Source of the DNA: Rubrobacter_A sp965214435 | GTDB lineage: Bacteria > Actinomycetota > Rubrobacteria > Rubrobacterales > Rubrobacteraceae | Direction: 5' to 3' | Length of the DNA: 64,000 nucleotides | NCBI GenBank assembly: GCA_965214435.1 | Contig: OZ243960.1 | Span: 2,976,001-3,040,000 of the forward strand | Part shown: positions 32,370 to 41,763 of the stretch, piece by piece | How the letters are laid out: each line of letters begins with the position of its first letter | Position numbering within the stretch: position 1 is the stretch's first letter | Position numbers and translations under genes: made by a program | Notes under the pieces: generated by a model | The model's database searches: none | The model's input: only the letters and a program-made list of their open reading frames with translations | What the model was told of the DNA's origin: nothing

Positions 32370-34499
32370 CTACGAGTTTATTTGGGGAGCGAAGATAACG
32401 ACGTCCTCGTTCTCGAAAGCTTTTTCATAGAGGTCTGGCAGGTTCTCGAAAGCCGGACCATAGTCAGGGTCGGTAGTACGGTCGGGCATGTTCTTGTAGA
32501 GCACGATGTACCGGACGTCGTACTCTCGTAGAAGCCGTATTGAGCTTTCGGTTCCGGGGTATTGGATCATCTGCAGCACGTCGAGCAGCGGTTCGGGGCC
32601 TCCGGGCGGGAGGTCTCTGGGGTACTGGATCTGGCCGAGCGTAAATGACTGGTACGCTGAGTACCCACCCATCGCGAGCATCATACGGCTCGGCACCTGA
32701 TTTGAGTAAGGGCTCACCAGGATGTTTCCGCCGTCGTTGTGCTCCCGGAGCCACTCCCCGGCGGCCGATATCTTGGCGTTGGTCGTTAGCTGTGGGCTCG
32801 GCGCCGCCGCTAACTCAAGTGTCTGCGCCGACTGCACCCCGACCCCTACCACCACCAGAACAGAGGCGAGCGCCGCCACCGATGCCGCCGCTACGGCCGG
32901 CGCGGACGTGAGGCTGGCCCGGCGGACCCACAGCGACCGCAGAACAGCGACCAGGGCAAAGGCGGCGAGCAGGGACAGTGGGACGCCGAGGTCGCGCCCG
33001 AAGCGCTGCGGAAAGCCACTGAGCGACGTAACACTGCCGGCGAGCAGCACGGAGACCCACAGCAGCACTGTCAGGTATGAGAGCGTCCGCGGTGCCTCCG
33101 TCCGGCTCAAGCCACCCACCAGAAGGGTGGCGCCGAGCAGCCCGAGCCAGACCACGGGCGTGGAGACGAGGTACAGGACCAACTGCTCCGGCGTGTAAGT
33201 TGCCTGGGTGCCGATAGCCATGCCGACCGCGTTGCCCGTACGGCTAGTCTCCGAGCTTTCAAAGAGCCCGGCGACTATCTGCGGCAGGTTGTACGTGTCC
33301 CAGGCGTAGACCACCGAGAGGCCGCCGAGCGCCGCGAAAGCGAGCAACAGCGCGAGGCTCCGGCGCCACTCGCCTCTGAGCAGCAGGTAAGGTATGAAAA
33401 TCACCGAGACCAGCGCGAGTAGCAGCGCCAGATACAGACTCGATACCTGATGGTAGAGGACTACGGAGGAGCCGAGCAGCGCGACCGGCAGGCCGGTCCT
33501 GAGGGCCGGCAAACCGTAGAACCGGACGAGTGCCGCGATGGTCAGCACGAGCAGGAACTGTGAAGTAACCAGGTTCGGGTACATGGCGTCGTTAAAGTAG
33601 AGGTAAGTCCCGCCGGAGGCCAGACCGGCCAGGGCCGCGGCCGCAACACCGCAAGCGCCGCCGACCGGACCCCACAGCCGCCGGGCGAGCGCGTAGAGCG
33701 CCAGCGGCGGCAAGAGCAGCAGGAGCGGACCAAAGACCGGGAAAATCTCCAGCGGCCCGAGACCGGTCAGGCGGGAGAAAATGGCGGTCATGGTGTGGAA
33801 GCCGGGAGGGTAGATCAGGTACTCCTCACTGGTCCCCACGGAGAGCATGAGCTGCGTCATTACCGCGTGGGAGTAGTGGTCCACCCCCCGGATAAACGGC
33901 CAGTCAAACAGCACCGGCCCCGAATATCCCCTCACGAGCACCAACGCCAGTACCACCGTCAGGAGCAGCCCCGAGAGTGGCAACCCGCGAGACCCGGTAC
34001 CGGTGGCAGTAGAGCTGCTAGCGCCGGTGGTGGCTCTACCGCCGTTCGCACCCGAGCGCCTCGTGAGGACCCCGGCGAAAATCCCGAGCACTCCGGCCGC
34101 GATCGCCAGCAGCCACCCGCTAGAAAAGCCGAGAGACGCCGCGAGCGCGAGCCCGGCGGCCACGACTATCAGGATCAGCGCGGTCGCCGGCAGGAGAGGT
34201 GGCGGGGGTGCGGCGGGCTTCTCCGGCGCTTTGGCGGCCCCGAAAGTGGCGTAGGCCGCAAAGCCGGAGATCAGCACGAAAAGCGTCGAGCCTATGGCGG
34301 CCGGTAGCGTAACCCCGAGACCGAAGGCGCGGGCCGGTATAAGCGTTATGGCCGGGACCAGGGCCATCGAGAGCGCGGTGCTGTAGATCAGCCGTTCGGC
34401 ACGGTCCGCGGCGGGGAACAGGCACTTCGACCAGAAATAACCCGGTACTATCGCGGCGATAAAAACCGCGGAGAGGACCTGGATCAGATCCAGAATCAC
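32370..34499 (-). CDS. Large polytopic membrane protein, GT-C glycosyltransferase-like
   Basis: A 709-residue protein with about 14 or more hydrophobic helices and a C-terminal soluble domain (about 590-709). The first long extracytoplasmic loop after several helices carries FDWPFIRGVDHYSHAVMTQL, an acidic motif typical of GT-C enzymes using lipid-linked sugars. The tail NILVSPYSNQVPSRMMLAMG and VRYIVLYKNMPDRTTDPDY resembles that of DUF6541/DUF2206-like membrane proteins. A low-complexity Gly/Ser/Thr loop lies near 150-170. It faces the UDP-sulfoquinovose synthase gene across a promoter region, so a role in the same surface glycan is likely. Confidence 0.8.
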   Translation of the reverse strand: MILDLIQVLSAVFIAAIVPGYFWSKCLFPAADRAERLIYSTALSMALVPAITLIPARAFGLGVTLPAAIGSTLFVLISGFAAYATFGAAKAPEKPAAPPPPLLPATALILIVVAAGLALAASLGFSSGWLLAIAAGVLGIFAGVLTRRSGANGGRATTGASSSTATGTGSRGLPLSGLLLTVVLALVLVRGYSGPVLFDWPFIRGVDHYSHAVMTQLMLSVGTSEEYLIYPPGFHTMTAIFSRLTGLGPLEIFPVFGPLLLLLPPLALYALARRLWGPVGGACGVAAAALAGLASGGTYLYFNDAMYPNLVTSQFLLVLTIAALVRFYGLPALRTGLPVALLGSSVVLYHQVSSLYLALLLALVSVIFIPYLLLRGEWRRSLALLLAFAALGGLSVVYAWDTYNLPQIVAGLFESSETSRTGNAVGMAIGTQATYTPEQLVLYLVSTPVVWLGLLGATLLVGGLSRTEAPRTLSYLTVLLWVSVLLAGSVTSLSGFPQRFGRDLGVPLSLLAAFALVAVLRSLWVRRASLTSAPAVAAASVAALASVLVVVGVGVQSAQTLELAAAPSPQLTTNAKISAAGEWLREHNDGGNILVSPYSNQVPSRMMLAMGGYSAYQSFTLGQIQYPRDLPPGGPEPLLDVLQMIQYPGTESSIRLLREYDVRYIVLYKNMPDRTTDPDYGPAFENLPDLYEKAFENEDVVIFAPQINS

Positions 34500-34526
34500 A
34501 CCGGCTCTCCACCCTCGCCGGCCGCA

Positions 34527-34542
34527 ACAAATTGTAATTTGT
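34527..34542. promoter_or_regulatory. Palindrome in the glycan-locus divergent promoter
   Basis: ACAAATTGTAATTTGT is an exact 16-nt palindrome (7-nt arms, 2-nt centre), 28 nt upstream of the GT-C-like gene and 127 nt upstream of the sulfoquinovose synthase gene. It is a candidate operator; no cognate regulator is encoded nearby. Confidence 0.4.
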
Positions 34543-34668
34543 AACCTATTAAGTCAGTCGTTATTACTCTAAGCTCCATAATCGTTTATCCTATTGCATC
34601 GGGGACCGGTATTTCGAGTCCTCCGGCAAGGCGAGAAAATAGTCAACAAGTAGGAGGGAGCGCGATAC

Positions 34669-35904
34669 ATGAAGGTTTTGATCCTTGGGGGGGACGGCTA
34701 CTGCGGCTGGCCGACTTCCCTCCACCTTTCCGACGCGGGGCACGAGGTCGTCATCGTGGACAACTTCGTCCGGCGTCAGATAGACCACGAGCTCGGAACC
34801 CAGAGCCTGACGCCCGTGGCGGATCTCCGGGAGCGCTTGCGCGCCTGGCACGAGGTTAGCGGCCGTGAGATAGGTGTCGAGGTCGGCGACCTGATGGACT
34901 GGGAGTTCCTCTCCGAGGTCGTCCGCCGCCACCGGCCGGACGCCGTGGTCCACTTCGCCGAGCAGCGCTCAGCACCATACTCGATGATCGACCGCCAGCA
35001 CGCCGTCTACACCCAGCACACGAATGTGATCGGCAACCTGAACCTCCTTTTCGCGCTGCGGGACTACGCGCCGGAGTGCCACCTGATAAAGCTCGGAACA
35101 ATGGGCGAGTACGGCACCCCGAACATCGACATCGAAGAAGGCTTTATCGAGATAGAGCACAACGGCCGCCGCGACGTGCTCCCGTTCCCGAAGCAGCCCG
35201 GCTCGTTCTACCACCTCTCTAAAGTCCACGACTCCCACAACATCCACTTCGCCTGCAAGATCTGGGGCCTCCGCTCCACGGACCTTAACCAGGGCATCGT
35301 CTACGGCACGGTCACCCCGCAGACGGAGAAGGACCCGAGGCTGGTCAACCGCTTTGACTACGACGAGGTGTTCGGCACCGTGCTGAACCGCTTCTGCGTG
35401 CAGGCAGCCATAGACCACCCGCTGACGGTTTACGGCCGGGGCGGCCAGACGCGGGGCTTTTTAGACATCCGGGATACGGTGCGGTGCGTGGAGCTCGCCC
35501 TCCTGAACGTCCCGAACCCCGGCGAGTTCCGGGTCTTTAACCAGTTCACCGAAGAGTTCGGCGTGGACCAGCTGGCCGACATGGTTATAGACGCCGCCGG
35601 AAAACTCGGCATCTCGGCGCGGGCGGAGTACGTCCCGAACCCGAGGACCGAGGCCGAGGGTCACTACTTCAACGCCAAGCACACCCGCCTGCTGGACATC
35701 GGTCTGGAGCCACACTACCTGAGCGGTAGCCTCCTGGACTCCCTGATGAACATAGCCCTCGAATACCGGGACAACGTCGATCCGTCCGTCGTCTACCCGC
35801 AGGTCGAGTGGCAGACGGGACGCCGGGAGCCAGAGGTCACCCCGACGCCCGTAGACACCTCGACAAACTCCGACGCGTCTCCGGCACCCCGCTCGGCGCT
35901 GTGA
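34669..35904 (+). CDS. sqdB: UDP-sulfoquinovose synthase-like NAD-dependent epimerase
   Basis: A 411-residue extended SDR enzyme that converts UDP-glucose plus sulfite to UDP-sulfoquinovose. Highly diagnostic stretches are LGGDGYCGWPTSLHLS at the N-terminus, VRRQIDHELGTQSLTP, VHFAEQRSAPYSMIDR, KLGTMGEYGTPNIDIEEG (catalytic Thr region), SFYHLSKVHDSHNI (Tyr-x3-Lys) and STDLNQGIVYGTVTPQT. A Ser/Thr/Pro-rich tail of about 30 residues is unusual. It leads a plus-strand run with a GT2 transferase and a flippase, not with a sulfolipid synthase of SqdX type. Confidence 0.93.
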   Translation: MKVLILGGDGYCGWPTSLHLSDAGHEVVIVDNFVRRQIDHELGTQSLTPVADLRERLRAWHEVSGREIGVEVGDLMDWEFLSEVVRRHRPDAVVHFAEQRSAPYSMIDRQHAVYTQHTNVIGNLNLLFALRDYAPECHLIKLGTMGEYGTPNIDIEEGFIEIEHNGRRDVLPFPKQPGSFYHLSKVHDSHNIHFACKIWGLRSTDLNQGIVYGTVTPQTEKDPRLVNRFDYDEVFGTVLNRFCVQAAIDHPLTVYGRGGQTRGFLDIRDTVRCVELALLNVPNPGEFRVFNQFTEEFGVDQLADMVIDAAGKLGISARAEYVPNPRTEAEGHYFNAKHTRLLDIGLEPHYLSGSLLDSLMNIALEYRDNVDPSVVYPQVEWQTGRREPEVTPTPVDTSTNSDASPAPRSAL

Positions 35905-35935
35905 TAGGCGGCCGGTTTGCGGTGAGGTACGGGTC

Positions 35936-36706
35936 GTGAACCGGCCGGAAAGGCAGGCTATTACTACCCTCGCTGTCCGGCAGTACGCCGAGCAGTACGC
36001 CACACCCGGGGAGGGAAACGGCCGGGGGAAGCTCTTGATCGTCATCCCGGCCTACGACGAGCAGGAGGGCTTGCGCGACATGCTCTCCCGGGTGCCGGAG
36101 GAAGTTCTCGGCTACGGGGTAAAAACGGTCGTGGTCGATGACGGTTCGGCGGACGGCACCGGGACCGTGGCGCTGGAGATGGGCTTTCCGGTCGCCACGC
36201 ACTCGGTAAACCTCGGACAGGGGGACGCGCTGCGCACGGGCTTTGAGATAGCCCGGCTTGAAAAAGCGGACGTGGTCGTAAACCTCGACGCGGACGGCCA
36301 GTACCAGCCGGAGGAGTTGGACCGGCTTATATCCCCGATCCTGGACGACGAGGCGGACTTCGTGCTCGGCTCCCGCTTTACAGGTTTCTACGAAGAATCC
36401 GGGAGCGTCCGCCACGTCGGCGTGGTCTTTTTCTCCAAGCTGGTATCTCTTCTCACACGTACCCGGGTCACCGACTGCACAAACGGTTTCCGGGCCATAC
36501 GGGTCTCACATTTGCACAAGCTCGACCTCCGCGAGGACCGGTTTAACGCGACGGAGATCATCCTAGAAGCCCTCCGCAACGGCCTACGCTACGGGGAAGT
36601 GCCGATCACCATGCTGCGCCGCTCGGAGGGCGAGACCAAGAAACCACCCCGGCTCGCCTATCCGCTCGGGGTCTTCCGGGTCATACTCCAGACGTGGCTG
36701 CGCTAG
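35936..36706 (+). CDS. GT2 family glycosyltransferase
   Basis: A 256-residue cytoplasmic glycosyltransferase of the GT2/dolichyl-phosphate-mannose-synthase type. GKLLIVIPAYDEQEGLRDML opens the GT-A fold, VVVDDGSADGTG binds nucleotide, and VVNLDADGQYQPEELDRL carries the DxD metal site. DCTNGFRAIRVSHLHKLDL is typical of polyprenyl-phosphate transferases. GTG start at 35936. No transmembrane helix follows the catalytic domain. It probably loads a sugar on polyprenyl phosphate for the GT-C-like enzyme or the flippase substrate. Confidence 0.92.
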   Translation: MNRPERQAITTLAVRQYAEQYATPGEGNGRGKLLIVIPAYDEQEGLRDMLSRVPEEVLGYGVKTVVVDDGSADGTGTVALEMGFPVATHSVNLGQGDALRTGFEIARLEKADVVVNLDADGQYQPEELDRLISPILDDEADFVLGSRFTGFYEESGSVRHVGVVFFSKLVSLLTRTRVTDCTNGFRAIRVSHLHKLDLREDRFNATEIILEALRNGLRYGEVPITMLRRSEGETKKPPRLAYPLGVFRVILQTWLR

Positions 36707-36727
36707 AAAGGTTGCCCAGCCCGGTAG

Positions 36728-38035
36728 ATGGATAGGTGGCTGGCCCGGCCCGCCGTGAGAAACTTCCTGGCCGGGCAGCAGGGAGCACGGGCAGGCAGCA
36801 CGTACATGGCCGTGTCGTTCGCCATCTCGGGCGTTCTGACCTACGTATTTCAAGGCGTCTCGGCGCGGGCGCTCGGGCCGGAGACGTACGGCGGCCTGGC
36901 GATCCTGTGGTCGGCAACCTTTCTGACCGTGCAGGTGCTGTGGGTCGGTATTACCCAAACGCTCGGCCGCTTTGTGGCCGAGAGGGAAGCCGCGGGCAAA
37001 GACTGGCGGCCGGTCGTCATCTCCGCCCGTCGGCTGCAACTGGTGCTGCTGGCGGTCTTCGTGACCGGTGGAATCCTGGCGAGCCCTTTTCTATCGAGTG
37101 GGTTATTCGAGGGTAGCTGGTTTCTGACGGCCGCTTTTATAGCCGCGGTCGCGGCCTACGCGCCGGAATACTTTAAGCGGGGAACGTTTGGCGGACGCCG
37201 GCAGTTTTCCCGGCTCGGCGCGCTGCACGTGGCGGAGTCCTCCAGCCGGGTGCTCATCGCCGTAGGTCTCTTGGTCGCGGGAGCCGGGGTAGCGGGGCCT
37301 GCGATAGCTATAGTGCTAGCCCCGCTCGTCGGGGTGCTGGCCGTGAGGTCCACGCCGGTGGACGCCCCCGGAGAGCCGGGCGGACCGTTTAGCAGCCAGA
37401 AAGCTTTCAGGTTTGCCGGGCCGGTCCTTCTGTGCGTGGCTTGCGCACAAACTTTGGCAAACGGAGGCCCGCTTCTGGTCAGCATTTTCGGAGGGCCGGA
37501 CGCGCGGACCGAGGCCGGACTATTGCTGGCGGCCCTGATCCTGACCCGCGCCCCCCAGTACGTGCTTAGCCCGGCGATCGCGGGACTTCTACCACATGCC
37601 AGCCGTATCCTGGCTACGGAGGGCGGAGCGGGCCTGGACCGTTTCCTGGGCAGAGCGGTCGCCGCCGTGGGAGGCTTGGGAATTTTATTGGTCGGCAGCG
37701 TGTGGTTTTTCGGAGAATTTGCGATGTCCGTACTATACGGAGCCGGTTTCAACGTCGAACGGGAGTTGCTGGTGTCGCTGGCGCTTCTCGCGGCGTTTTA
37801 CATGCTGTGCGAGGTCTTGAATCAGGCGCTCTTTGCCCGCAGTCTCGGGTGGCTCGCCGCCCTCGGGTGGGCGTCGGGCCTGCCGGTCACGGGGCTGGCG
37901 CTGGCGCTGTTAACCGGCGAGACGCTCCACAAAGTCTCTTACGCCCTGGCGCTCGGCGCTCTGGCGGCGGTAATGGCTCAGACGGCATTCTACCTGCTGG
38001 CTCGCCGCCCGCACTGGAGAACCGGACCCGCCTGA
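36728..38035 (+). CDS. Wzx-type polysaccharide flippase/MVF superfamily protein
   Basis: A 435-residue protein with about 12-14 membrane helices. Typical oligosaccharide-flippase features are the N-terminal GSTYMAVSFAISGVLTYVFQ, GVSARALGPETYGGLAILWS, and RAPQYVLSPAIAGLLPHASR before the C-terminal half. It starts 21 nt after the GT2 gene stops and is presumably cotranscribed. The likely role is translocating a lipid-linked glycan across the membrane. Confidence 0.88.
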   Translation: MDRWLARPAVRNFLAGQQGARAGSTYMAVSFAISGVLTYVFQGVSARALGPETYGGLAILWSATFLTVQVLWVGITQTLGRFVAEREAAGKDWRPVVISARRLQLVLLAVFVTGGILASPFLSSGLFEGSWFLTAAFIAAVAAYAPEYFKRGTFGGRRQFSRLGALHVAESSSRVLIAVGLLVAGAGVAGPAIAIVLAPLVGVLAVRSTPVDAPGEPGGPFSSQKAFRFAGPVLLCVACAQTLANGGPLLVSIFGGPDARTEAGLLLAALILTRAPQYVLSPAIAGLLPHASRILATEGGAGLDRFLGRAVAAVGGLGILLVGSVWFFGEFAMSVLYGAGFNVERELLVSLALLAAFYMLCEVLNQALFARSLGWLAALGWASGLPVTGLALALLTGETLHKVSYALALGALAAVMAQTAFYLLARRPHWRTGPA

Positions 38036-38049
38036 CCGGCCACCGCGTG

Positions 38050-39039
38050 TCAGGAAGTTTCGGTAAACCAGCCTACCGTGCGCCGCAAACCTTCGGGAAG
38101 TCCGACCTCCGCCTTCCAGCCGAGCATCCTGGCGGCTTTCGAGACGTCGGCGTAGTTGCGCATCACGTCGCCCTGTCGCGGCTCTCCCTTGCGGACCTCG
38201 ACGTCTTTTACACCGGCGGTAGCCAGCGCGGACAGTAGCTCGTCGACCAGTTCGAGCACCGTGGTCTCGGCGCTGGTGGCTATCTGGAAGGTCTCCCCGC
38301 CGACGCCCTCCACGGTGGAGGATAGGTAGACGGCCCGGATCAGGTCGTCAATATAGATGTAGTCCCGAGTCTGAGTACCGTCGCCGTAGATTTCCAGGTA
38401 CTCCCCACGCACCGCCCGCTTTATAAACCGGGCGACCGCGCTGTTTTTGTGCCCGGAGCCCGGCCCGTAGACGTTACCGAAGCGCAAGGCCACAGTCTCG
38501 ACCCCGAAAGTGCGGAAGTAAGCCGAGCAGTAACCTTCCCCGGCCAGCTTGCTAGCCCCGTAAGGGGAAGCCGGGTGAGAAGCCAGCTCCTCGTGCAGCG
38601 GCGGCTCTACCTCCCCGAGCGCCGCCCCGCTGGAGGCCGATACAAAGCGTCCGGTGCCCGCATGCCGGGCGGCTTCGAGATAATTTAAAGTCCCGATCAC
38701 GTTCGCCAGACAATCCGCCCGTGGGTCCCGGACCGACGGCTCGACTCCCGTGTTCGCAGCGAGATGCAAGATAACGTCCGTCCCCCCCGCGGCCCGCAGC
38801 GCCAACTCCTCGTCGAGTATGTCCCCAACAACGAGCTCGACGGTTGGGCCGCCCTCGGAGGCCATCGGGGCGACGTCGGCGGAAGAGGTCTCGACAAAGT
38901 CGGCCACGGAAGACAAGTCTTCCCGCGTACCGACCGCCAGGTTGTCTACAATGCGAACTCTATGCCCGCCTTCTCCGAGGAGCATCCGGACAAAAGAGGT
39001 GCCGAGAAAACCGCAGCCGCCGGTTATCAGCCAGTTCAC
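38050..39039 (-). CDS. NAD-dependent epimerase/dehydratase (UDP-hexose type)
   Basis: A 329-residue extended SDR enzyme. ITGGCGFLGTSFVRMLL binds NAD, VIDILHLAANTGVEPSV-like residues precede the catalytic Ser region RFVSASSGAALGE, and SPYGASKLAGEGYC gives Tyr-x3-Lys. FGNVYGPGSGHKNSAVARF and YIYIDDLIRAVYLS are as in UDP-glucose 4-epimerases. It converges on the flippase gene with a 14-nt gap. It probably makes a UDP-sugar for the same glycan; the exact epimerisation is not predictable. Confidence 0.9.
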   Translation of the reverse strand: MNWLITGGCGFLGTSFVRMLLGEGGHRVRIVDNLAVGTREDLSSVADFVETSSADVAPMASEGGPTVELVVGDILDEELALRAAGGTDVILHLAANTGVEPSVRDPRADCLANVIGTLNYLEAARHAGTGRFVSASSGAALGEVEPPLHEELASHPASPYGASKLAGEGYCSAYFRTFGVETVALRFGNVYGPGSGHKNSAVARFIKRAVRGEYLEIYGDGTQTRDYIYIDDLIRAVYLSSTVEGVGGETFQIATSAETTVLELVDELLSALATAGVKDVEVRKGEPRQGDVMRNYADVSKAARMLGWKAEVGLPEGLRRTVGWFTETS

Positions 39040-39302
39040 AGACGCTCCATATCCGGTAGAACTCTACGCGGGTTTACTTGACGGTAAATCTCTTCCCCCT
39101 TTGTGATCTGTGCCGAAATACAATGACTTATTGTAGTCAACTTTAAAGAAAACTTCCGGCGACCGCCGGACGCGTCTCTCCACTAAACCGGTAAAATATT
39201 CTCTATCTGTACAGGTGTCCGAGGACAATTCCTAGGAAAGAGGATTCTCGCGGTGGACACTTTGAGATCCGATACGGGTGTCGTGACCGGGGTAGCGTAG
39301 CC

Positions 39303-40421
39303 TTGTCCGGCCCCGTACTCACGCTCCGCGAACTGAACCGGGCAACCCTCGACCGGCAGATGATGCTGGACCGGAAAGAGTTTTCCGTCCTCGGCGCTGT
39401 CAGCCGTATAGTCGGCTTGCAGGCCCAGGTGCCGAACCCGCCGTACATCGGTCTCTGGACCCGGCTCCGGGATTTCCATCGCGCGGAACTCGAACGGCTT
39501 CTAGAAGAGCGACAGGTCGTGAGAGCGCCGTTTCTAAGGTCTACGCTGCACCTGGTAACAGCGGAGGACTACGCAGCTTTGCAGCCCGCTATCCGGCCGG
39601 CCCTCCAGCGAGCGTTGAGGTCCTTTTTCGGGCGGCGGATAGAAGGTGCCGACCTCGACCGGCTTCTCGCGGCAGCGCGGGCGTCTTTGAGAGAAAGACC
39701 GCGCTCGTTTGCCGAGTTGCGTGAGTTACTGTCCGCTGTCGAACCGGATAAACCACCGGAGGCCCTGGCTTACGCCGTGCGGTCGAACCTGCCGCTCGTA
39801 CAGGTATATCCCGGTGGTTCGTGGGGCTCCGGCGGCAGCGTGGCCTACGCGCTGGCGGAACCGTGGCTCGGCGTGCCAGTCACCGGACCCGGGAGCCCGC
39901 GGCGACTGATCCTGCGTTACCTGGCGGCGTTCGGGCCGGCGTCGGTAAAGGACGTTCAGGCGTGGTCGGGAATGGTCCGTCTAAAGGATGCGATAGAAAA
40001 CCTTAGACCGGAGTTAACCTGTTTTCAGGATGATCGGGGTAACGAGTTATTCGACCTCCCGGAATTGTCGCAGCCACAGGAGATAGCGGACGCTCCTTCG
40101 CCGCCGCGCTTTCTACCGGAGTACGATAACCTCTTGCTCTCCCACGCCGACCGCCGGCGAGTAATTCCGGACGAGTACCGCCCGAGAGTGTTTCTCTCCG
40201 CCGCCCGGGTCCGGGCGACGTTTCTGATAGACGGCTTTGTGCACGGCGCGTGGAGGATCGAAAAGAGTAAGGAGTTGGCGCGGTTGGTGATCGAACCGTT
40301 CGACCGTCTGCCGGACAAAGACCTCCCGGCACTCACCGCGGAGGCGGAAAAGCTCGTCCGGTTTATCGGAGACGACACTACAGAAGTTGAAGTCCGGCTT
40401 GAGGAGCCGGCTTCGCGGTAA
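39303..40421 (+). CDS. AlkZ-like winged-helix protein (HTH_42 family)
   Basis: A 372-residue protein of the AlkZ/YcaQ-like winged-helix family, DNA glycosylases that unhook interstrand crosslinks or remove bulky adducts. The N-terminal domain has VGLQAQVPNPPYIGLWTRLR, including the Q-x-Q catalytic motif (Gln40, Gln42). VVRAPFLRSTLHLVTAEDY and AFGPASVKDVQAWSGM are further family signatures. The start is TTG at 39303 with only a weak GGGGTAG upstream. No operon partner is seen. Confidence 0.87.
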   Translation: MSGPVLTLRELNRATLDRQMMLDRKEFSVLGAVSRIVGLQAQVPNPPYIGLWTRLRDFHRAELERLLEERQVVRAPFLRSTLHLVTAEDYAALQPAIRPALQRALRSFFGRRIEGADLDRLLAAARASLRERPRSFAELRELLSAVEPDKPPEALAYAVRSNLPLVQVYPGGSWGSGGSVAYALAEPWLGVPVTGPGSPRRLILRYLAAFGPASVKDVQAWSGMVRLKDAIENLRPELTCFQDDRGNELFDLPELSQPQEIADAPSPPRFLPEYDNLLLSHADRRRVIPDEYRPRVFLSAARVRATFLIDGFVHGAWRIEKSKELARLVIEPFDRLPDKDLPALTAEAEKLVRFIGDDTTEVEVRLEEPASR

Positions 40422-40594
40422 GCCTCTTCCAAGATACGCTGCCAGTTGGTCTCAATCGTGGAACGATAATCACCGCCGGGTTCGAGAAGCTTTAGGAGCG
40501 TGGTTACTTTTTCACGGGTTTAATCGTATTTGTTTTATGGTATATGTGTTCTGGTAAAGCTAGGACTTTCCTACGATACACAGGAGGTTTCGTT

Positions 40595-41428
40595 ATGGCG
40601 TTTTTAAAGGTCGGCGAAGAGAATAGTGCGCCGGTTGAGTTGTACTACGAGGACCACGGTTCCGGGAGGCCGGTGGTTTTGATCCACGGGTGGCCTCTAA
40701 GCGGGAGGTCTTGGGAGAACCAGGTGCCGGCGCTTGTCGACGCTGGTTACCGCGTCATTACCTACGACCGCCGCGGGTTCGGCAACTCTTCCCAGCCGTG
40801 GGACGGGTACAACTACAATACCTTCGCTGCGGACCTTGAGGCGTTGCTCATCCACCTCGAACTGAATGATGTTACGCTGGTCGGCTTCTCGATGGGTGGC
40901 GGCGAGGTGGCCCGGTACATCGGCCGTTACGGTAGCTCGCGGGTGGCCGGGGCTGTGCTGGCTTCCGCCGTGCCGCCCTATCTATACCAGAGTGACGACA
41001 ACCCTGACGGCGGGCTGGACGACGCGACCATTCAGCAGTTCCAGGACGGTGTAAAGGGTGACCGCATCGCGTTCCTCGACCAGTTTACCAACGACTTCTT
41101 CACCGCGGGCGAGCGGTCGGACCTGGTCAGCGAGCCGAACCGGCTCTACCACCGCGAGATCGCCGCGTTCGCCTCGCCAAAGGCGACGCTGGAGTGCATA
41201 GACGCGTTCGGGCGCACCGACTTCCGGGACGACCTCGCCAAGTTCGACGTGCCCACCCTGATCATCCACGGCGACTCCGATGCGATCGTTCCGTTCGAGG
41301 TCAGCGGGCAGCGTTCGCACGAGGCTGTTAGCAACAGCTCGCTGGAGTTGATCGAAGGCGGCCCGCACGGCGTAAACGCAACCCACGCCGAGCAGTTCAA
41401 CCGCGCCCTGATCGACTTTCTAAACTAG
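40595..41428 (+). CDS. Alpha/beta hydrolase (non-heme chloroperoxidase/arylesterase type)
   Basis: A 277-residue serine hydrolase of the cofactor-free haloperoxidase/arylesterase group. The oxyanion motif is VVLIHGWPLSGRSWENQ, the nucleophile elbow GFSMGGGEVARY (Ser99), the acid lies in LIIHGDSDAIVPF, and the His is in IEGGPHGVNATHAEQFN. ATG at 40595 has AGGAGG seven nt upstream; an earlier ATG at 40544 has none. It is followed by a strong terminator, so it is a single-gene unit at the edge of the tRNA-Thr island. Confidence 0.93.
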   Translation: MAFLKVGEENSAPVELYYEDHGSGRPVVLIHGWPLSGRSWENQVPALVDAGYRVITYDRRGFGNSSQPWDGYNYNTFAADLEALLIHLELNDVTLVGFSMGGGEVARYIGRYGSSRVAGAVLASAVPPYLYQSDDNPDGGLDDATIQQFQDGVKGDRIAFLDQFTNDFFTAGERSDLVSEPNRLYHREIAAFASPKATLECIDAFGRTDFRDDLAKFDVPTLIIHGDSDAIVPFEVSGQRSHEAVSNSSLELIEGGPHGVNATHAEQFNRALIDFLN

Positions 41429-41440
41429 CGAGTATCTAGC

Positions 41441-41474
41441 GGATGCGGCGGTACATACCGCTGCATCCATTTTT
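41441..41474 (+). terminator. Strong intrinsic terminator
   Basis: A 12-bp stem (41441-41452 with 41457-41468, one G-T pair, 4-nt loop ACAT) is followed by ATTTTTG. It starts 12 nt after the alpha/beta hydrolase stop. Confidence 0.9.
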
Positions 41475-41499
41475 GTAACTAAATATACATAAAATTTAG

Positions 41500-41727
41500 C
41501 TCTTCCGCTCTTGGCAACGAGTTGTCCGAGGCGTATCTCAATTCCACGACCTCTGGCATTCTTGCCTGTCGCTGCTCGCCCAACGCGGGGAGCCGATAAG
41601 AGACCTCCAGGCGCTCGCCGGACACGCATCCGCCGCCTTTACCCTACAGCGGTATACCCACCACTACGACTCTTCGGCAAGGCGCACCGCCGACACGATG
41701 AACCACATCCTTCCCAATGACATCTAG
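41500..41727 (+). pseudogene. Tyrosine recombinase/integrase C-terminal remnant
   Basis: The plus-strand frame open from 41500 to TAG at 41725-41727 reads FHDLWHSCLSLLAQRGEPI, then LQALAGHASAAFTLQRYTHH. This is the C-terminal catalytic box of a phage-type integrase: HxLRH (with the Arg changed to Trp), GH-x-S, and the nucleophile region RYTHHY. There is no start and the N-terminal 250 or so residues are absent. Loss of the active-site Arg plus truncation means it is inactive. It marks the left side of an island that ends at a tRNA-Thr. Confidence 0.75.
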
Positions 41728-41763
41728 CGGGCATCGTCTTTCACGCGAAGGATCAATACTTGG

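Noticed and set aside
39119..39135. TACAAT-gactt-ATTGTA inverted repeat upstream of the epimerase gene
   Set aside because: The arms are short and AT-rich, and no second site or promoter hexamers line up with it, so I did not call an operator.
41430..41500. Search for a duplicated tRNA-Thr 3' end as a left attachment site
   Set aside because: No stretch matching the tRNA 3' end was found here or next to the integrase remnant, so no attachment site is annotated.
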